Below, piece after piece: positions 38,704 through 49,095 of a DNA stretch of 64,000 nt. Every line of letters starts with the position of its first letter. The stretch's first letter is position 1. The DNA is from Thiobacillus sp. (GTDB taxonomy: Bacteria > Pseudomonadota > Gammaproteobacteria > Burkholderiales > Thiobacillaceae): contig JAUYCF010000089.1 in the NCBI GenBank assembly GCA_030692355.1, positions 1 to 64,000 on the forward strand. The letters are read 5' to 3'. A program made the translations under genes and the position numbers. A model generated the notes under the pieces. It made no database searches, was not told the origin of the DNA, and saw only the letters and a list, made by a program, of their open reading frames with translations.

Positions 38704-39949
38704 GCAGCCCGACGCCCTGCAGCCGATTCTCACCAAGCTTTCGGCTGCGCGCACCCGCCTCATCATGGAGCGCCCCTTCCTCGGCGCGCTGGTGATGCAC
38801 CTGCCGCTGAAACCCGGCGGCGACTGGTGCACCACCACCGGCACCGACGCGCAGGCGTTCTATTTCAACCCCGGCTTTATCGAAAACCTGTCGCTGGCGC
38901 AGACGCAATTCGTGCTGGCGCACGAGGCGATGCACTGCGCCATGGGCCACCCCCACCGCCGCAACCACCGCGTCAAGCGACGCTGGGATGTCGCCTGCGA
39001 CCATGCGGTCAACCTGATGCTGATCGAGGAAGGCCTGAAGCCGCCGCTGCACGGCATCCTCGCCGACCAGAACTTCATGACGCTGTCGGCGGAGGAAATC
39101 TATCCGCTGATTCCGGAGGACACGCCGGAAGAATCCTTCGATCAGCACCTGTTCGACAGCGACAACGAGTCGGGCGCGAGCCCTGACGAGAACCAGCGCC
39201 AGGACAATCCCGATGCCGGCGAATCTGGCGGCCAGGGCAAGGAAGGCCAGAGCGAAGCCGAGGAAAAGGAGGGCAGCGGCAGCCAGGCCTCGCAGAAGCC
39301 CAGCGAACTGTCGCCGTCCGAGCGCGAGGAACTCGCCGAGCAGTGGAAAAACCGCCTCGCCGCCGCCGCCCAGGCCGCGCGCCAGGCCGGCAAGCTGTCG
39401 CAGTCGATGATGCGCTGGGTCGACGGTCTGCTGGCACCGAGCCTGCCGTGGCGCGCGCTGCTGGCGCGCTTCTTCGCCGTCAACCAGCGCGACGACTATT
39501 CGTGGCGGCGGCCGTCACGGCGCGAGGGCGACGCGCTGCTGCCGCGCCTGTCGAGCGAGGGCATCGAGGTGGTGGCGGCGATCGACACCAGCGGTTCGAT
39601 CGGTGACGACGAACTGCGCCAATTCGTCTCCGAACTCGACGCGCTGAAAGGCCAGGTGCGTGCGCGCGTGACGCTGCTGGCGTGCGACGACCACATTGCC
39701 GAAAATGCGCCGTGGGAATTCGAGCCGTGGGACACCATGCAGTTGCCGAGCGAACTCTCAGGGGGCGGCGGCACCGATTTCCGCCCGGTGTTCGACTGGG
39801 TCGAACACGAAAATCGCAGTCCCAACATGCTGGTGTATTTCACCGATGCCGAAGGCGATTTTCCCAAGACTCCGCCGAATTACCCGGTCATCTGGCTGGT
39901 CAAGGGCAAGGGTGCGGTGCCCTGGGGCGAGCGGGTGCAACTCAATTGA
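38693..39949 (+). CDS. VWA-like/putative metallopeptidase domain protein (DUF2201-like)
   Basis: AQTQFVLAHEAMHCAMGHPHRRNHRVKRRWDVACDHAVNLML (HExxH-type) and C-terminal VVAAIDTSGSIGDDELRQFVSEL (MIDAS DxSxS). Confidence 0.9.
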   Translation: MSTEQPDALQPILTKLSAARTRLIMERPFLGALVMHLPLKPGGDWCTTTGTDAQAFYFNPGFIENLSLAQTQFVLAHEAMHCAMGHPHRRNHRVKRRWDVACDHAVNLMLIEEGLKPPLHGILADQNFMTLSAEEIYPLIPEDTPEESFDQHLFDSDNESGASPDENQRQDNPDAGESGGQGKEGQSEAEEKEGSGSQASQKPSELSPSEREELAEQWKNRLAAAAQAARQAGKLSQSMMRWVDGLLAPSLPWRALLARFFAVNQRDDYSWRRPSRREGDALLPRLSSEGIEVVAAIDTSGSIGDDELRQFVSELDALKGQVRARVTLLACDDHIAENAPWEFEPWDTMQLPSELSGGGGTDFRPVFDWVEHENRSPNMLVYFTDAEGDFPKTPPNYPVIWLVKGKGAVPWGERVQLN

Positions 39950-39967
39950 ACGCAAAAACAGCTTTGA

Positions 39968-40081
39968 ACCACAGAGGCACAGAGAACACAGAGGAAAACC
40001 AATGGGTCGCAGAATGCTGAAGCCTCATCCCGGTAAGCCCTTTTTTCTTTTGTGTACTCTGTGCCTCCGTGCCTCTGTGGT
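39968..40081. repeat. Palindromic element family D (copy 1)
   Basis: accacagaggcacagagaacacagagg ... tgtactctgtgcctccgtgcctctgtggt. Confidence 0.88.
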
Positions 40082-40093
40082 AAGGGGTTTGAT

Positions 40094-40945
40094 TTGAACC
40101 CGGCCGACGCCCAGTCCAGCCGCGTGCGCGGTTTCCTGTTCGAGCAGCTCGACATCCGTGGCGCCTGGGTACAGCTCGGTCCCGCCTGGCGCGAGATGAT
40201 TGCGGGGCGCGATTATCCCGAACCCGTTGTCGAACTCCTCGGCCAGCTGGGGGCGGTGGCCACGCTGATCACCGCCAACCTCAAGCAAGCCGGACGACTG
40301 ACCTTTCAGTTGCGCGGCGAAGGCGCGGTGTCGTTGCTGGTGATGGACTGCGACGAGCAGTTGCGTTTGCGCGGCATGGCGCGCAGCGCGCCGGAAGTCT
40401 CCGCGGGCAGCCTGCCCGCCCTGCTGGGCGACGGCGCCTTGACCCTCACCCTCGACACCGCCGGCATGCGCCAGCCCTACCAGAGCCATGTGCCGCTGCA
40501 GGGCGATAGCGTGGCGGCGGTGTTCGAGCATTACCTGACGCAGTCCGAGCAGACGCCTACCCGCCTGTGGCTGGCCGCCAGCCACGAGACCGCCGCGGGC
40601 CTGTTCCTGCAGGCGCTGCCGGGCGCGGATGAGCGCGACGCCGACGGCTGGAACCGGGTGCAGATCCTGGCCGGCACCGTGCGGGCGGAGGAGCTGCTCG
40701 GCCTCGGCTCGATCAAGCTGATCGAGCGGCTGTTTCCGGAAGAGGACGTGCGCGTTTACGACCCGCGCCCGGTCAGCTACCACTGCCCGTACGACCCGGC
40801 CAAGATCTATTCCATGCTGCGCGGCGTGGGACAGGCCGCATGCGAGTCCATCCTCGCCGAGCATGGCGAAATCCGGGTGCACGACGATGTCTGCAACCAT
40901 GAATATGTGCTGGATGCGGAGGCCGTGGCCACGCTTTTCAAATGA
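40094..40945 (+). CDS. hslO: Hsp33 redox-regulated chaperone, TTG start
   Basis: VRGFLFEQLDIRGAWVQLGPAWREM...GEGAVSLLVMDCDEQLRLRGMAR; lacks a canonical CxC..CxxC reading except C-terminal SYHCPYDPAKIYSML. Confidence 0.88.
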   Translation: MNPADAQSSRVRGFLFEQLDIRGAWVQLGPAWREMIAGRDYPEPVVELLGQLGAVATLITANLKQAGRLTFQLRGEGAVSLLVMDCDEQLRLRGMARSAPEVSAGSLPALLGDGALTLTLDTAGMRQPYQSHVPLQGDSVAAVFEHYLTQSEQTPTRLWLAASHETAAGLFLQALPGADERDADGWNRVQILAGTVRAEELLGLGSIKLIERLFPEEDVRVYDPRPVSYHCPYDPAKIYSMLRGVGQAACESILAEHGEIRVHDDVCNHEYVLDAEAVATLFK

Positions 40946-41229
40946 CATGATTCCGGATGTCAATTGAGCCCGAAAACCGCAGTCGACCGCTCATCACTTC
41001 AATGGAAGCCACGTGAATACTGGGTTTTCCGCCTTCGTTCACATTTGCCTTTTGGGTGACACCGCTGCGCACCCGATGGCACGCCTGCTCGTGCGCCGGC
41101 CTTTGTGCCCGCAAGGAGAAGGCCGGAGTCGTTGCTTCGCGGCAGACACCCGATCGGACGCGCCCTCGGGCGCGTCCAACTGCGGTTTCCAGGTTCAAGT
41201 GGGAGTTCCCAAAGCCGGATGGATTCATC

Positions 41230-41470
41230 CGGCGACGACTACGGGCGATCCTGCGCAAACAGGAGAGGCGACCGGGTATCGGGAAATGTCACGCCGATCA
41301 CAAACGCTGGCCAAATGCCTGCTTCGCTGCATTGGGGCTGTTCACCGTGACAGAAGCCCGAATGTCGGCGAGCCAATCCCGATGAGGAAACCACTGACTG
41401 GAGAGCCGTGTGCGGGAGAACCGCACGCACGGTTCGGAGGGAGGGGAGGGCGAGAGCCTTTCTCTACCCC
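41230..41470 (+). pseudogene. 3' relic of a group II intron: maturase/RT C-terminus (41230-41385) plus domain V/VI
   Basis: RRRLRAILRKQERRPGIGKCHADHKRWPNACFAALGLFTVTEARMSASQSR; then gagccgtgtgcgggagaaccgcacgcacggttc (domain V, 41403-41435). Confidence 0.85.
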
Positions 41471-41493
41471 GGCCCCGATCCGTGCAATGGACA

Positions 41494-44232
41494 TCAGCCC
41501 AGCCGCGCGTGCTGTGCTTCCAGCTTCTGCAGCATGGCGGCGAAGTCGGCCAGTCGCGCCTGCTCCTGCTGCACGACGGCGGCAGGGGCGCGGTCGACGA
41601 AGCTGGCATTGGCCAACTTGCCCTGTGCCTTGGCGATTTCGCCCTGGATGCGGGCGATTTCCTTGGCGAGGCGGGCGCGTTCTTCGTCCTTGTTGATTGC
41701 GACCACCAGCATCATCCGCATGTCGCCAACCAGGGCCACCGGGGCATCGGCTTCCGGCAACTCAGGCACGGCGCTGACTTCGCTGAGTTTTCCGAGTGCA
41801 ACGATGTAGGGCGCCAGTGCGTTGATCACGGCGGCATCGCCCTCGATCACCAGTGGCACGCGTTGTGCGGGCGACAAATTCATTTCGCCGCGCAAGGTGC
41901 GGCAGGCGTTGACCAGCTCCTTCAGCAACTGGATTCGCGCGACGCTGTCGGGGTGGCGTTGCGCTTCGTCGATCTGCGGGTAGGCGGCGAGCATGATGCT
42001 GTCGCCGGAGACGCCGGCGAGCGGCGCCACCTTCTGCCACAGCTCCTCGGTGATGAAGGGGATGATGGGGTGGGCGAGGCGCAGCGTGCTTTCCAGCACG
42101 CTGGCCAGGGTGCGGCGAGTGGCCCGCTGCTGTTCGGGCGTGCCGTTGTTGAGCTGCACCTTGGCGAGTTCCAGATACCAGTCGCAGTATTCGTCCCACA
42201 CGAATTCGTAGACTGCGCGCGCGGCCTGGTCGAAGCGGTACGCGTTGAATGCTGCGTGCACTTCGCCGACGGCCTGCTGCAGGCGGGCGGTGATCCAGCG
42301 GTCGGCGTCGGAGAATTCCATCGGCTGGCTGGCATCCTGCCCGCAGTCGTGGCCTTCCAGGTTCATCAGCGCGAAGCGGGTGGCGTTCCACAATTTATTG
42401 CAGAAGTTGCGGTAGCCTTCGGCACGCTGCAGGTCGAATTTGATGTCGCGGCCGTGCGTGGCCAAACTCGCGAAGGTGAAGCGCAGCGCATCGGTTCCGA
42501 ATGCGGCGATGCCGTCGGGGAATTCCTTGCGGGTGCGCTTCTCAATGCTGGTGGCCTGCTTGGGGTTCATCAGCCCAGTGGTGCGCTTGGCAACCAGTTC
42601 GTCGACCGCGATGCCGTCGATGAGGTCGATCGGATCGAGCACGTTGCCCTTCGACTTGCTCATCTTCTGGCCTTCGGAGTCACGCACCAGACCCGTGACG
42701 TAGACTTCGCGGAACGGCACTTTGCCGGTGAGGTGCAGCGACATCATCACCATGCGCGCAACCCAGAAGAAGATGATGTCGAAGCCGGTGACCAGCACCG
42801 AGGTCGGCAGGAAGCGTTCGAGTTCCTTTGTCTGTTCTGGCCAGCCGAGGGTGGAAAACGGCCACAGCGCGCTGGAAAACCAGGTATCGAGGACGTCGTT
42901 GTCCTGCGTCAGCTCGCGGCCGCCGGCCTGCTTCCTGGCTTCTTCTTCCGTGTAGGCGACGTAGAAATTGCCGTCGGCGTCGTACCACGCGGGGATGCGG
43001 TGGCCCCACCACAGCTGGCGCGACACGCACCAGTCCTGGATGTTTTCCAGCCACTGGCGATAGGTGGTGGTCCAGTTTTCCGGCACGAATTTCAGCTCGC
43101 CCGAATCGACTGCGGCCAAGCCCTGTTTGGCGAGGCCTTCCATGCTCATGAACCACTGGTCGGTGAGCATCGGCTCGATCGCCGCGTGGGTGCGGTCGCC
43201 GCGCGGGATCATCAGCTTGTGTGGCTTGGCCGAGACCAGCAGGCCTTTTTCCTGCAGCGCGTCGAGCAGTTTCTGGCGCGCGTCGTAGCGGTCGAGCCCC
43301 TGGTATTCGGTGGGGCACAGCTCGTTCATTTTGGCGTCGAGCGTCAGCACGCTGATCGCCACCAGCTGGTGACGCTGGCCGACCTGCCAGTCATTGAAGT
43401 CGTGTGCCGGGGTGATCTTGACCACCCCGGTGCCGAATTCGCGGTCGACATAGTCGTCGGCGATGATGGGGATGCTGCGCTCGGCGATCGGCAGGCGCAC
43501 CTGCTTGCCGATGAGATGCTTGTAGCGCTCGTCTTCCGGATGCACCGCGACGGCGCTGTCGCCGAGCAGGGTCTCCGGGCGGGTGGTGGCGACGGTCAAA
43601 AATCCTGAGCCGTCTTCAAGCGGATAGTTGATATCCCACATGAAGCCGTCTTCCTCCGTGCTCACCACTTCGAGGTCGGACACCGCCGTACCGAGCACCG
43701 GGTCCCAGTTCACCAGCCGCTTGCCGCGGTAGATCAGCCCCTCGCGGTAGAGCCTCACGAACACCTCGGTGACCGCCTTCGACAGGCCCTCGTCCATGGT
43801 GAAGCGCTCGCGGCTCCAGTCCGGGCTGGTGCCCAGCCGGCGCATCTGCTGGGTGATGGTGGATCCGGAGTGTTCCTTCCACGCCCACACCTTTTCGAGA
43901 AACTTCTCGCGGCCGAGGCCGTGTCGGGAGATGCCCTGCGCGTCGAGCTGGCGTTCCACCACGATCTGGGTGGCGATGCCGGCGTGGTCAGTGCCGGGCT
44001 GCCACAGCGTGTTGTCGCCCGCCATGCGGTGATAGCGGGTGAGGGCGTCCATCAGGGTGTGCTGGAAGGCATGCCCCATGTGCAGCGTGCCGGTGACATT
44101 GGGCGGCGGCAGCATGATGCAGTAGGCGGGCGCGTCGGTCGCATCCCCAGCCTTGAAGTAGCCGGCGCTTTCCCACTGGGCGTACCAGCGTTTTTCGATG
44201 TCAGCCGGTTCGAAGGATTTGGCGAGTTCCAT
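41494..44232 (-). CDS. valS: Valyl-tRNA synthetase
   Basis: [26 protein letters not shown]...[29 protein letters not shown]...[18 protein letters not shown]. Confidence 0.98.
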   Translation of the reverse strand: MELAKSFEPADIEKRWYAQWESAGYFKAGDATDAPAYCIMLPPPNVTGTLHMGHAFQHTLMDALTRYHRMAGDNTLWQPGTDHAGIATQIVVERQLDAQGISRHGLGREKFLEKVWAWKEHSGSTITQQMRRLGTSPDWSRERFTMDEGLSKAVTEVFVRLYREGLIYRGKRLVNWDPVLGTAVSDLEVVSTEEDGFMWDINYPLEDGSGFLTVATTRPETLLGDSAVAVHPEDERYKHLIGKQVRLPIAERSIPIIADDYVDREFGTGVVKITPAHDFNDWQVGQRHQLVAISVLTLDAKMNELCPTEYQGLDRYDARQKLLDALQEKGLLVSAKPHKLMIPRGDRTHAAIEPMLTDQWFMSMEGLAKQGLAAVDSGELKFVPENWTTTYRQWLENIQDWCVSRQLWWGHRIPAWYDADGNFYVAYTEEEARKQAGGRELTQDNDVLDTWFSSALWPFSTLGWPEQTKELERFLPTSVLVTGFDIIFFWVARMVMMSLHLTGKVPFREVYVTGLVRDSEGQKMSKSKGNVLDPIDLIDGIAVDELVAKRTTGLMNPKQATSIEKRTRKEFPDGIAAFGTDALRFTFASLATHGRDIKFDLQRAEGYRNFCNKLWNATRFALMNLEGHDCGQDASQPMEFSDADRWITARLQQAVGEVHAAFNAYRFDQAARAVYEFVWDEYCDWYLELAKVQLNNGTPEQQRATRRTLASVLESTLRLAHPIIPFITEELWQKVAPLAGVSGDSIMLAAYPQIDEAQRHPDSVARIQLLKELVNACRTLRGEMNLSPAQRVPLVIEGDAAVINALAPYIVALGKLSEVSAVPELPEADAPVALVGDMRMMLVVAINKDEERARLAKEIARIQGEIAKAQGKLANASFVDRAPAAVVQQEQARLADFAAMLQKLEAQHARLG

Positions 44233-44348
44233 GGCGTGCGCGCAAAGGCGGCATTATCCCAAAAAACCCTGGGACACGTCCCAAAAACCTTTGGACACCG
44301 CCTGAAAACCTTAAGCCCCGTTTTGAAAAACGATGCCGAAACGCAGTT

Positions 44349-44837
44349 TCAGCTTGACGGGTCGCGCGGTTGCCTGAGTTTTTCGGCGATGGCCTCGCGC
44401 ACGATTTCCCGCACGTTGACATCAAGCTGGGAGAGCAGTGTGGCTACGGTCTGGTCGAGGTTCTTGCGCAGTTCGGCGGCGACCTGCCTTTCCATCACTT
44501 CGGACAATCTGGGTGCCAGTTCGCTCATCAACTGCTCGGCCAGGGTGTCGCTGACGATGGAAGAGGGCGCCTCGGCTAGGGGCGCTACGGGTTCGGCGGA
44601 CTGCGCAGCCGGGGGACGCGCTGCGGTCGCAGGCGCGGACGCGACCGGGGGCGTGCCGCGCTCGATCACATCGGTCAGCACCGGCAGCCAGGCGTCGGCT
44701 GGCGGCATGTGCCGGGGGGCTTCGGGAGCCGTTGCGGAGCCGGACGATGCGTCCGTGTCGGCATCGTTGCCGCCGCGATGCTTTTTCAGCAGCGCATCCA
44801 TCTTGCTTAACAGGGGGCTCTCGCTCATCGATGTCAC
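44349..44837 (-). CDS. Hypothetical protein, Ala/Pro-rich with helical C-terminus (alternative start 44828)
   Basis: MSESPLLSKMDALLKKHRGGNDADTDASSG...LAEQLMSELAPRLSEVMERQVAAELRKNLDQTVATLLSQLDVNVREIVREAIAEKLRQ; adjacent to holC. Confidence 0.7.
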   Translation of the reverse strand: MTSMSESPLLSKMDALLKKHRGGNDADTDASSGSATAPEAPRHMPPADAWLPVLTDVIERGTPPVASAPATAARPPAAQSAEPVAPLAEAPSSIVSDTLAEQLMSELAPRLSEVMERQVAAELRKNLDQTVATLLSQLDVNVREIVREAIAEKLRQPRDPSS

Positions 44838-45263
44838 CTAGCCAGGTTGACGCAGATCGTGCGATTGCAGGGCGTAGCCGCGCGCCTTGTAAAAGCGCCA
44901 GCGCTCGCGTCCTTGTTCGACGCCGGCTTCATCCGGGCCGACGATCTCGACCAGACGCTCGAAGCGGGCAAAGGCGGGCGGCTGTTCGGTGTGCAGGTTG
45001 ATCATCACGTCGGCGCTGCGCAGGGCATTGGTGTCGGTTCCGATCAGTACCGGCGTTTCGCCGGCCAGCGGGTCGGTGTCGCGACAGTGCGGCACGAAGC
45101 CCGGCGCGGGCGTCGTCCACAGCAGGCGGTCGATGGCGTCGGCCACCGCCGCGTCCGGCGCGTAAATCATCACCTGCCTGCCCTGGCTGTGCGCCTTGGC
45201 GGCGATGCGGCGGGCGACATCGAGCGGGTCGTCGGCGAAGGTGTAAAACAGGATTTCGGTCAC
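44838..45263 (-). CDS. holC: DNA polymerase III subunit chi
   Basis: TEILFYTFADDPLDVARRIAAKAHSQGRQVMIYAPDAAVADAIDRLLWTTPAPGFVPHC. Confidence 0.93.
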   Translation of the reverse strand: MTEILFYTFADDPLDVARRIAAKAHSQGRQVMIYAPDAAVADAIDRLLWTTPAPGFVPHCRDTDPLAGETPVLIGTDTNALRSADVMINLHTEQPPAFARFERLVEIVGPDEAGVEQGRERWRFYKARGYALQSHDLRQPG

Positions 45264-45273
45264 GTCCGCCGGA

Positions 45274-46788
45274 TTATTTCTGTGCGCGGTTCAGCAGAAA
45301 ATGTACCAGCAGCGAGACCGGGCGTCCGGTCGAGCCTTTCTTCTCGCGGCCGCCCTTCCAGGCGGTGCCGGCGATGTCCAGATGCGCCCAGTGGTATTTC
45401 CTGGCGAAGCGCGACAGGAAGCAGGCGGCGGTGATCGAACCGGCCGGGCGGCCGCCGATATTGGCCATGTCGGCGAGGCTGCTCTTTAGCTGCTCCTGGT
45501 AGTCCTCCCATAGCGGCATGCGCCAGACGCGGTCCCACGCATGGTCGGCGGCGTGCTCGATCTCGCGCGCCAGCGGGTCGTGGTTGCTGAAGAGCGCGCT
45601 GGGGTGGGCGCCCAGCGCGATCACGCAGGCGCCGGTGAGGGTGGCCAGGTCGATCACCGCATCGGGTTCGAAGCGCTCGGCGTAGGTCAGCGCGTCGCAC
45701 AGGATCAGGCGGCCTTCGGCATCGGTGTTGAGGATTTCGATGGTTTGGCCGGACATCGAGGTCACGATATCGCCCGGCTTGTTGGCGTTCGCATCCGGCA
45801 TGTTCTCGCAGGCCGGGATGAGGCCGACGACGTTGAGCGCCAGCCCCAGTTCGCCGATGGCGCGGAAGACGCCGATGACCGCGCCGCCGCCGCTCATGTC
45901 GTAGTTCATCTCGTCCATTTCGGCGGGCGGCTTGAGCGAAATGCCGCCGGCGTCGAAGGTGACCGCCTTGCCGACCAGCACCACGGGTTTGTCGTCTTTT
46001 TTGCCGCCCTCGTGCTTCAGCACGATGAAGCGCGGCGGCTTGTCGCTGCCCTTGCCAACCGACAGGAATGAACCCATGCCGAGCTTCTCGCAGGCCGCGT
46101 AATCGAGGATCTCGCAGCCGAAGCCGTGGGACTTGGCCAGCTTTTTCGCCTCGTTGGCCAGGTATTCGGGGGTGCAGATGTTGGACGGCGTGTTGCCCAG
46201 ATCCTTGGCAAGGTCGATGCCGCGGGCGATGGCCAGGCCGTGCGCGAGGCCGGTGTCGCCGAATTTGAGCTCGCCGCGCCGCGACACGGCGAAGGTGATG
46301 CGCTTCAAGGGGCGGCGCGCCTCGTCCGGCTTGCTCTTCATGCGGTCGAAACGGTACAGCGCGTCGTGCGCGCTGATCACCGCCTGCTCGATGTTCCAGG
46401 TCACGTCGCGCTTCTTCACCGGGATTTCGGAAAGCGTGATGGCCGCTTCCATCGAGCCGGTGTCGCGCAGGGTCCTGACGGCGCAGGCGATGGCGTCGCG
46501 GTAGGCTTTTTCGTGGAAGTCGCGCTCCTTGCCGAGGCCGACCAGCAGCACGCGGTCGGCCAGAATGTTGGGCACCCTGTGCAGCAGCAGCGTGCTGCCG
46601 GCCTTGCCTTCCATGTCGCCGCCGCGCAGGATCTCCGACAGATAACCGTCGCTGGCGCGGTCGATGTCGATGGCAGGCCCGGACAGCTTGCGGCTTTCGA
46701 AGACGCCGACGACGACGCAGGCGCTGCGCTGCTTTTCGGGGGCGCCGCTTTTTATGCTAAATTCGAGTTCGATTTCCCGGTTTTTCAT
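45274..46788 (-). CDS. pepA: Leucyl aminopeptidase
   Basis: NTPSNICTPEYLANEAKKLAK...VGKAVTFDAGGISLKPPAEMDEMNYDMSGGGAVIG...NTDAEGRLILCDALTYAERF. Confidence 0.97.
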   Translation of the reverse strand: MKNREIELEFSIKSGAPEKQRSACVVVGVFESRKLSGPAIDIDRASDGYLSEILRGGDMEGKAGSTLLLHRVPNILADRVLLVGLGKERDFHEKAYRDAIACAVRTLRDTGSMEAAITLSEIPVKKRDVTWNIEQAVISAHDALYRFDRMKSKPDEARRPLKRITFAVSRRGELKFGDTGLAHGLAIARGIDLAKDLGNTPSNICTPEYLANEAKKLAKSHGFGCEILDYAACEKLGMGSFLSVGKGSDKPPRFIVLKHEGGKKDDKPVVLVGKAVTFDAGGISLKPPAEMDEMNYDMSGGGAVIGVFRAIGELGLALNVVGLIPACENMPDANANKPGDIVTSMSGQTIEILNTDAEGRLILCDALTYAERFEPDAVIDLATLTGACVIALGAHPSALFSNHDPLAREIEHAADHAWDRVWRMPLWEDYQEQLKSSLADMANIGGRPAGSITAACFLSRFARKYHWAHLDIAGTAWKGGREKKGSTGRPVSLLVHFLLNRAQK

Positions 46789-46917
46789 GTCTGTGCTCAA
46801 AAAAATACAATTTGCCGATGCGCCGATGGCCGGCGTTGCCGATTCGGCGATTATTGGCGCAGGCGCGGCTGCTTGTCAAAACCCGCGCGTGCCGCACGCC
46901 TTCACCCCGACGCTTTC

Positions 46918-47997
46918 ATGCTGTACCGCCGCGCACTGACCCGCGAGATGGGCCTCACCACCGGCGCCGTACTGACGGTGCTGGTGGCGATTGCATTGGT
47001 GGTGCTGTTTATCCGCCTGCTCGGCGACGTGGCACGCGGCGAACTCGCCAACGAGGCGGTGTTCGTCTTTCTCGGCTTCTCGCTGCTGTATTTTCTGCCG
47101 GTTTTGATGACGATTGCGCTGTTTGCGGGCGTGTTGCTGCCCTTGTCGCGCATGTGGCGCGACAGCGAAATGGTGATCTGGTTCAACGCCGGTCTGTCGC
47201 TCACCCAATGGATGCGGCCGGTGCTGATTTTCGCGGTGCCGTTTTCACTGGTGATCCTGTTGCTGACGCTGGTGCTCAATCCGTGGGTGCAAACCAAGAA
47301 AAGCGAATATGGCCAGGAACTGAAGAGCCGCAGCGAAAGCGCGCTGATCGCCCCCGGCCTGTTCGCCGAATCCAGCGCCGGCCAGCGCGTCTATTACGTC
47401 GAGTCGCTCAACCCGCTGACCGGCATCGTGCGCAACGTCTTCATGCAGTCGCGCATCGACGGCCAGCTCGGCCTGGTGGTCGCGCGCGAAGGCGATTACA
47501 CCCAGCTGCCGGACGGCTCGCGCTACCTGGTGTTCAAGGAAGGTCGCCGTTACGAAGGCACGCCCGGTCAGCTCGATTACCGCGTCGTGCGGTTCGAGCG
47601 CTACTGGATGCGGCTCGATCCGGTCGCCGTGGGCGCCAGGGCCACCAGCATCCGCCAGATGTCGGTGGCCGAACTGCTGGCGGATGCCACCCCCCCGGCG
47701 CGCGCCCAGTTGCTGTGGCGGCTGGGAGTGCCGCTTTCCGCGCTGATTCTCGCCGTGATGGCGATTCCGCTCAGCTTCGTCAACACGCGGGCGCGTCGCT
47801 CCTGGGGGCTGGTGATCGCGCTGCTGCTGTATTTCGTCTACAACAACCTGCTGTCGCTGTCGCAGGCCTGGGTGGCGCAGGACAAGCTGAATCCCCTGGT
47901 CGGGATGTGGGCGTCGCATCTGCTGATGCTGTTCGCTGTAGTCGTTCTGTTTTACCGGCGCTCGCGCCAGCATGCCCCGCGCCGGAGGCGACCGTGA
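46918..47997 (+). CDS. lptF: LPS export permease LptF
   Basis: MLYRRALTREMGLTTGAVLTVLVAIALVVLFIRLLGDVARGELANEAVFVFLGFSLLYFLPVLMTIALFAGVLL. Confidence 0.94.
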   Translation: MLYRRALTREMGLTTGAVLTVLVAIALVVLFIRLLGDVARGELANEAVFVFLGFSLLYFLPVLMTIALFAGVLLPLSRMWRDSEMVIWFNAGLSLTQWMRPVLIFAVPFSLVILLLTLVLNPWVQTKKSEYGQELKSRSESALIAPGLFAESSAGQRVYYVESLNPLTGIVRNVFMQSRIDGQLGLVVAREGDYTQLPDGSRYLVFKEGRRYEGTPGQLDYRVVRFERYWMRLDPVAVGARATSIRQMSVAELLADATPPARAQLLWRLGVPLSALILAVMAIPLSFVNTRARRSWGLVIALLLYFVYNNLLSLSQAWVAQDKLNPLVGMWASHLLMLFAVVVLFYRRSRQHAPRRRRP

Positions 47998-49070
47998 GTC
48001 TGCTGGCGCGCTATCTGGCGGGGCAGGTGCTGATGGCATCGGGATTCGTCCTGCTGGCGCTGGTGGTGCTGTTTGCGTTTTTTGACGTGATGCAGGAGCT
48101 CGGCAACCTGGGCCGCAACAACTATGGGCTGGGGCAGGCCGCCGTCGTGGTGTCGCTCAGCGTTCCCGGGCATCTGTATGAAATCCTGCCGGTGGCGGCA
48201 CTGATCGGTACGCTGTTCGCGCTGTCGCGCCTGGTGGGTAATTCGGAATACGCGGTGATGCGTGTATCGGGCCTCTCCAACTGGCGGGTGGCGGGATATT
48301 TCGCGGTCATCGGGACGTTGCTGTCGCTGCTGGTGCTGGTGCTCGGCGAATACGTGGCGCCATGGTCGGAGCAGGCGGCGCAGCGCTACAAGCTGTCGGC
48401 CACCCGCTCGGTGGTCGCGCAGCAATTCCGCTCCGGGCTGTGGGTCAAGGACGGCAGTGCCTTTATCAATGTGCGCGAAGTGATGCCCGACAACACGCTG
48501 CGCGGCATCGAGATTTACGGCTTCGACGCTGAAGGCCAGCTGGGCTGGATCCGCGCCGCCGAGCAGGCCGGCTGGCGCGGCAATCAACAGGCCTGGGATC
48601 TGCGGCAGGTGGTGGAAACGCGGTTTGATGCGGACGGCATTCGCGCCGAACGTCGCGCCAGCCAGGAATGGCAGTCGGTGCTCACACCCGATATCCTTGG
48701 CGTGCTGCTGGTCGCACCGGAAAAAATGTCGGCGCGCACCCTCTGGCGCTACATCGCGCACCTCAAGCAAAACAACCAGAAAGCGACGCGTTACGAACTT
48801 GCGCTGTGGTCGAAATTCTTCAGTCCCTTCGTCATCCCGATCATGATGCTGGTTGCCATGCCGTTCGCCATCCGGGGGCCGCGCTCGGGCGGCACCAGCG
48901 GCATGATTTTCCTCGGTATTCTGGCTGGCCTCGGCTTCCATCTGCTGAGCCGGCTGTTCGGCCACCTGGGCCTGCTGAACAATTGGCCGGCCGTGGCGGT
49001 ATCGGTGCTGCCGCTGCTGATTTTCCTGGTCATCGCGCTGGCAGGCATTCGCTGGGTGGACCGGCGCTGA
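47994..49070 (+). CDS. lptG: LPS export permease LptG, GTG start
   Basis: SLLARYLAGQVLMASGFVLLALVVLFAFFDVMQELGNLGRNNYGLGQAAVVVSLSVPGHLYEILPVAALIGTLFALSRL; GTGA overlap. Confidence 0.94.
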   Translation: MSLLARYLAGQVLMASGFVLLALVVLFAFFDVMQELGNLGRNNYGLGQAAVVVSLSVPGHLYEILPVAALIGTLFALSRLVGNSEYAVMRVSGLSNWRVAGYFAVIGTLLSLLVLVLGEYVAPWSEQAAQRYKLSATRSVVAQQFRSGLWVKDGSAFINVREVMPDNTLRGIEIYGFDAEGQLGWIRAAEQAGWRGNQQAWDLRQVVETRFDADGIRAERRASQEWQSVLTPDILGVLLVAPEKMSARTLWRYIAHLKQNNQKATRYELALWSKFFSPFVIPIMMLVAMPFAIRGPRSGGTSGMIFLGILAGLGFHLLSRLFGHLGLLNNWPAVAVSVLPLLIFLVIALAGIRWVDRR

Positions 49071-49095
49071 GCCGATTGCCGCGGTCCCCGAAAAT

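Noticed and set aside
39968-40081. Short repeated cacagag units considered as a CRISPR array or tandem repeat
   Set aside because: They form two opposing arms of one palindrome, not direct repeats with unique spacers; no cas genes in the window.
41410-43608. 732-aa plus-strand ORF antisense to valS
   Set aside because: valS is unambiguous on the other strand; this frame starts in the intron domain V and has no protein-like motifs.
44250-44340. Degenerate repeats (cccaaaaaaccctgggacacgtcccaaaaacctttggacacc) upstream of valS
   Set aside because: Short and imperfect; cannot distinguish a leader structure from low-complexity decay.
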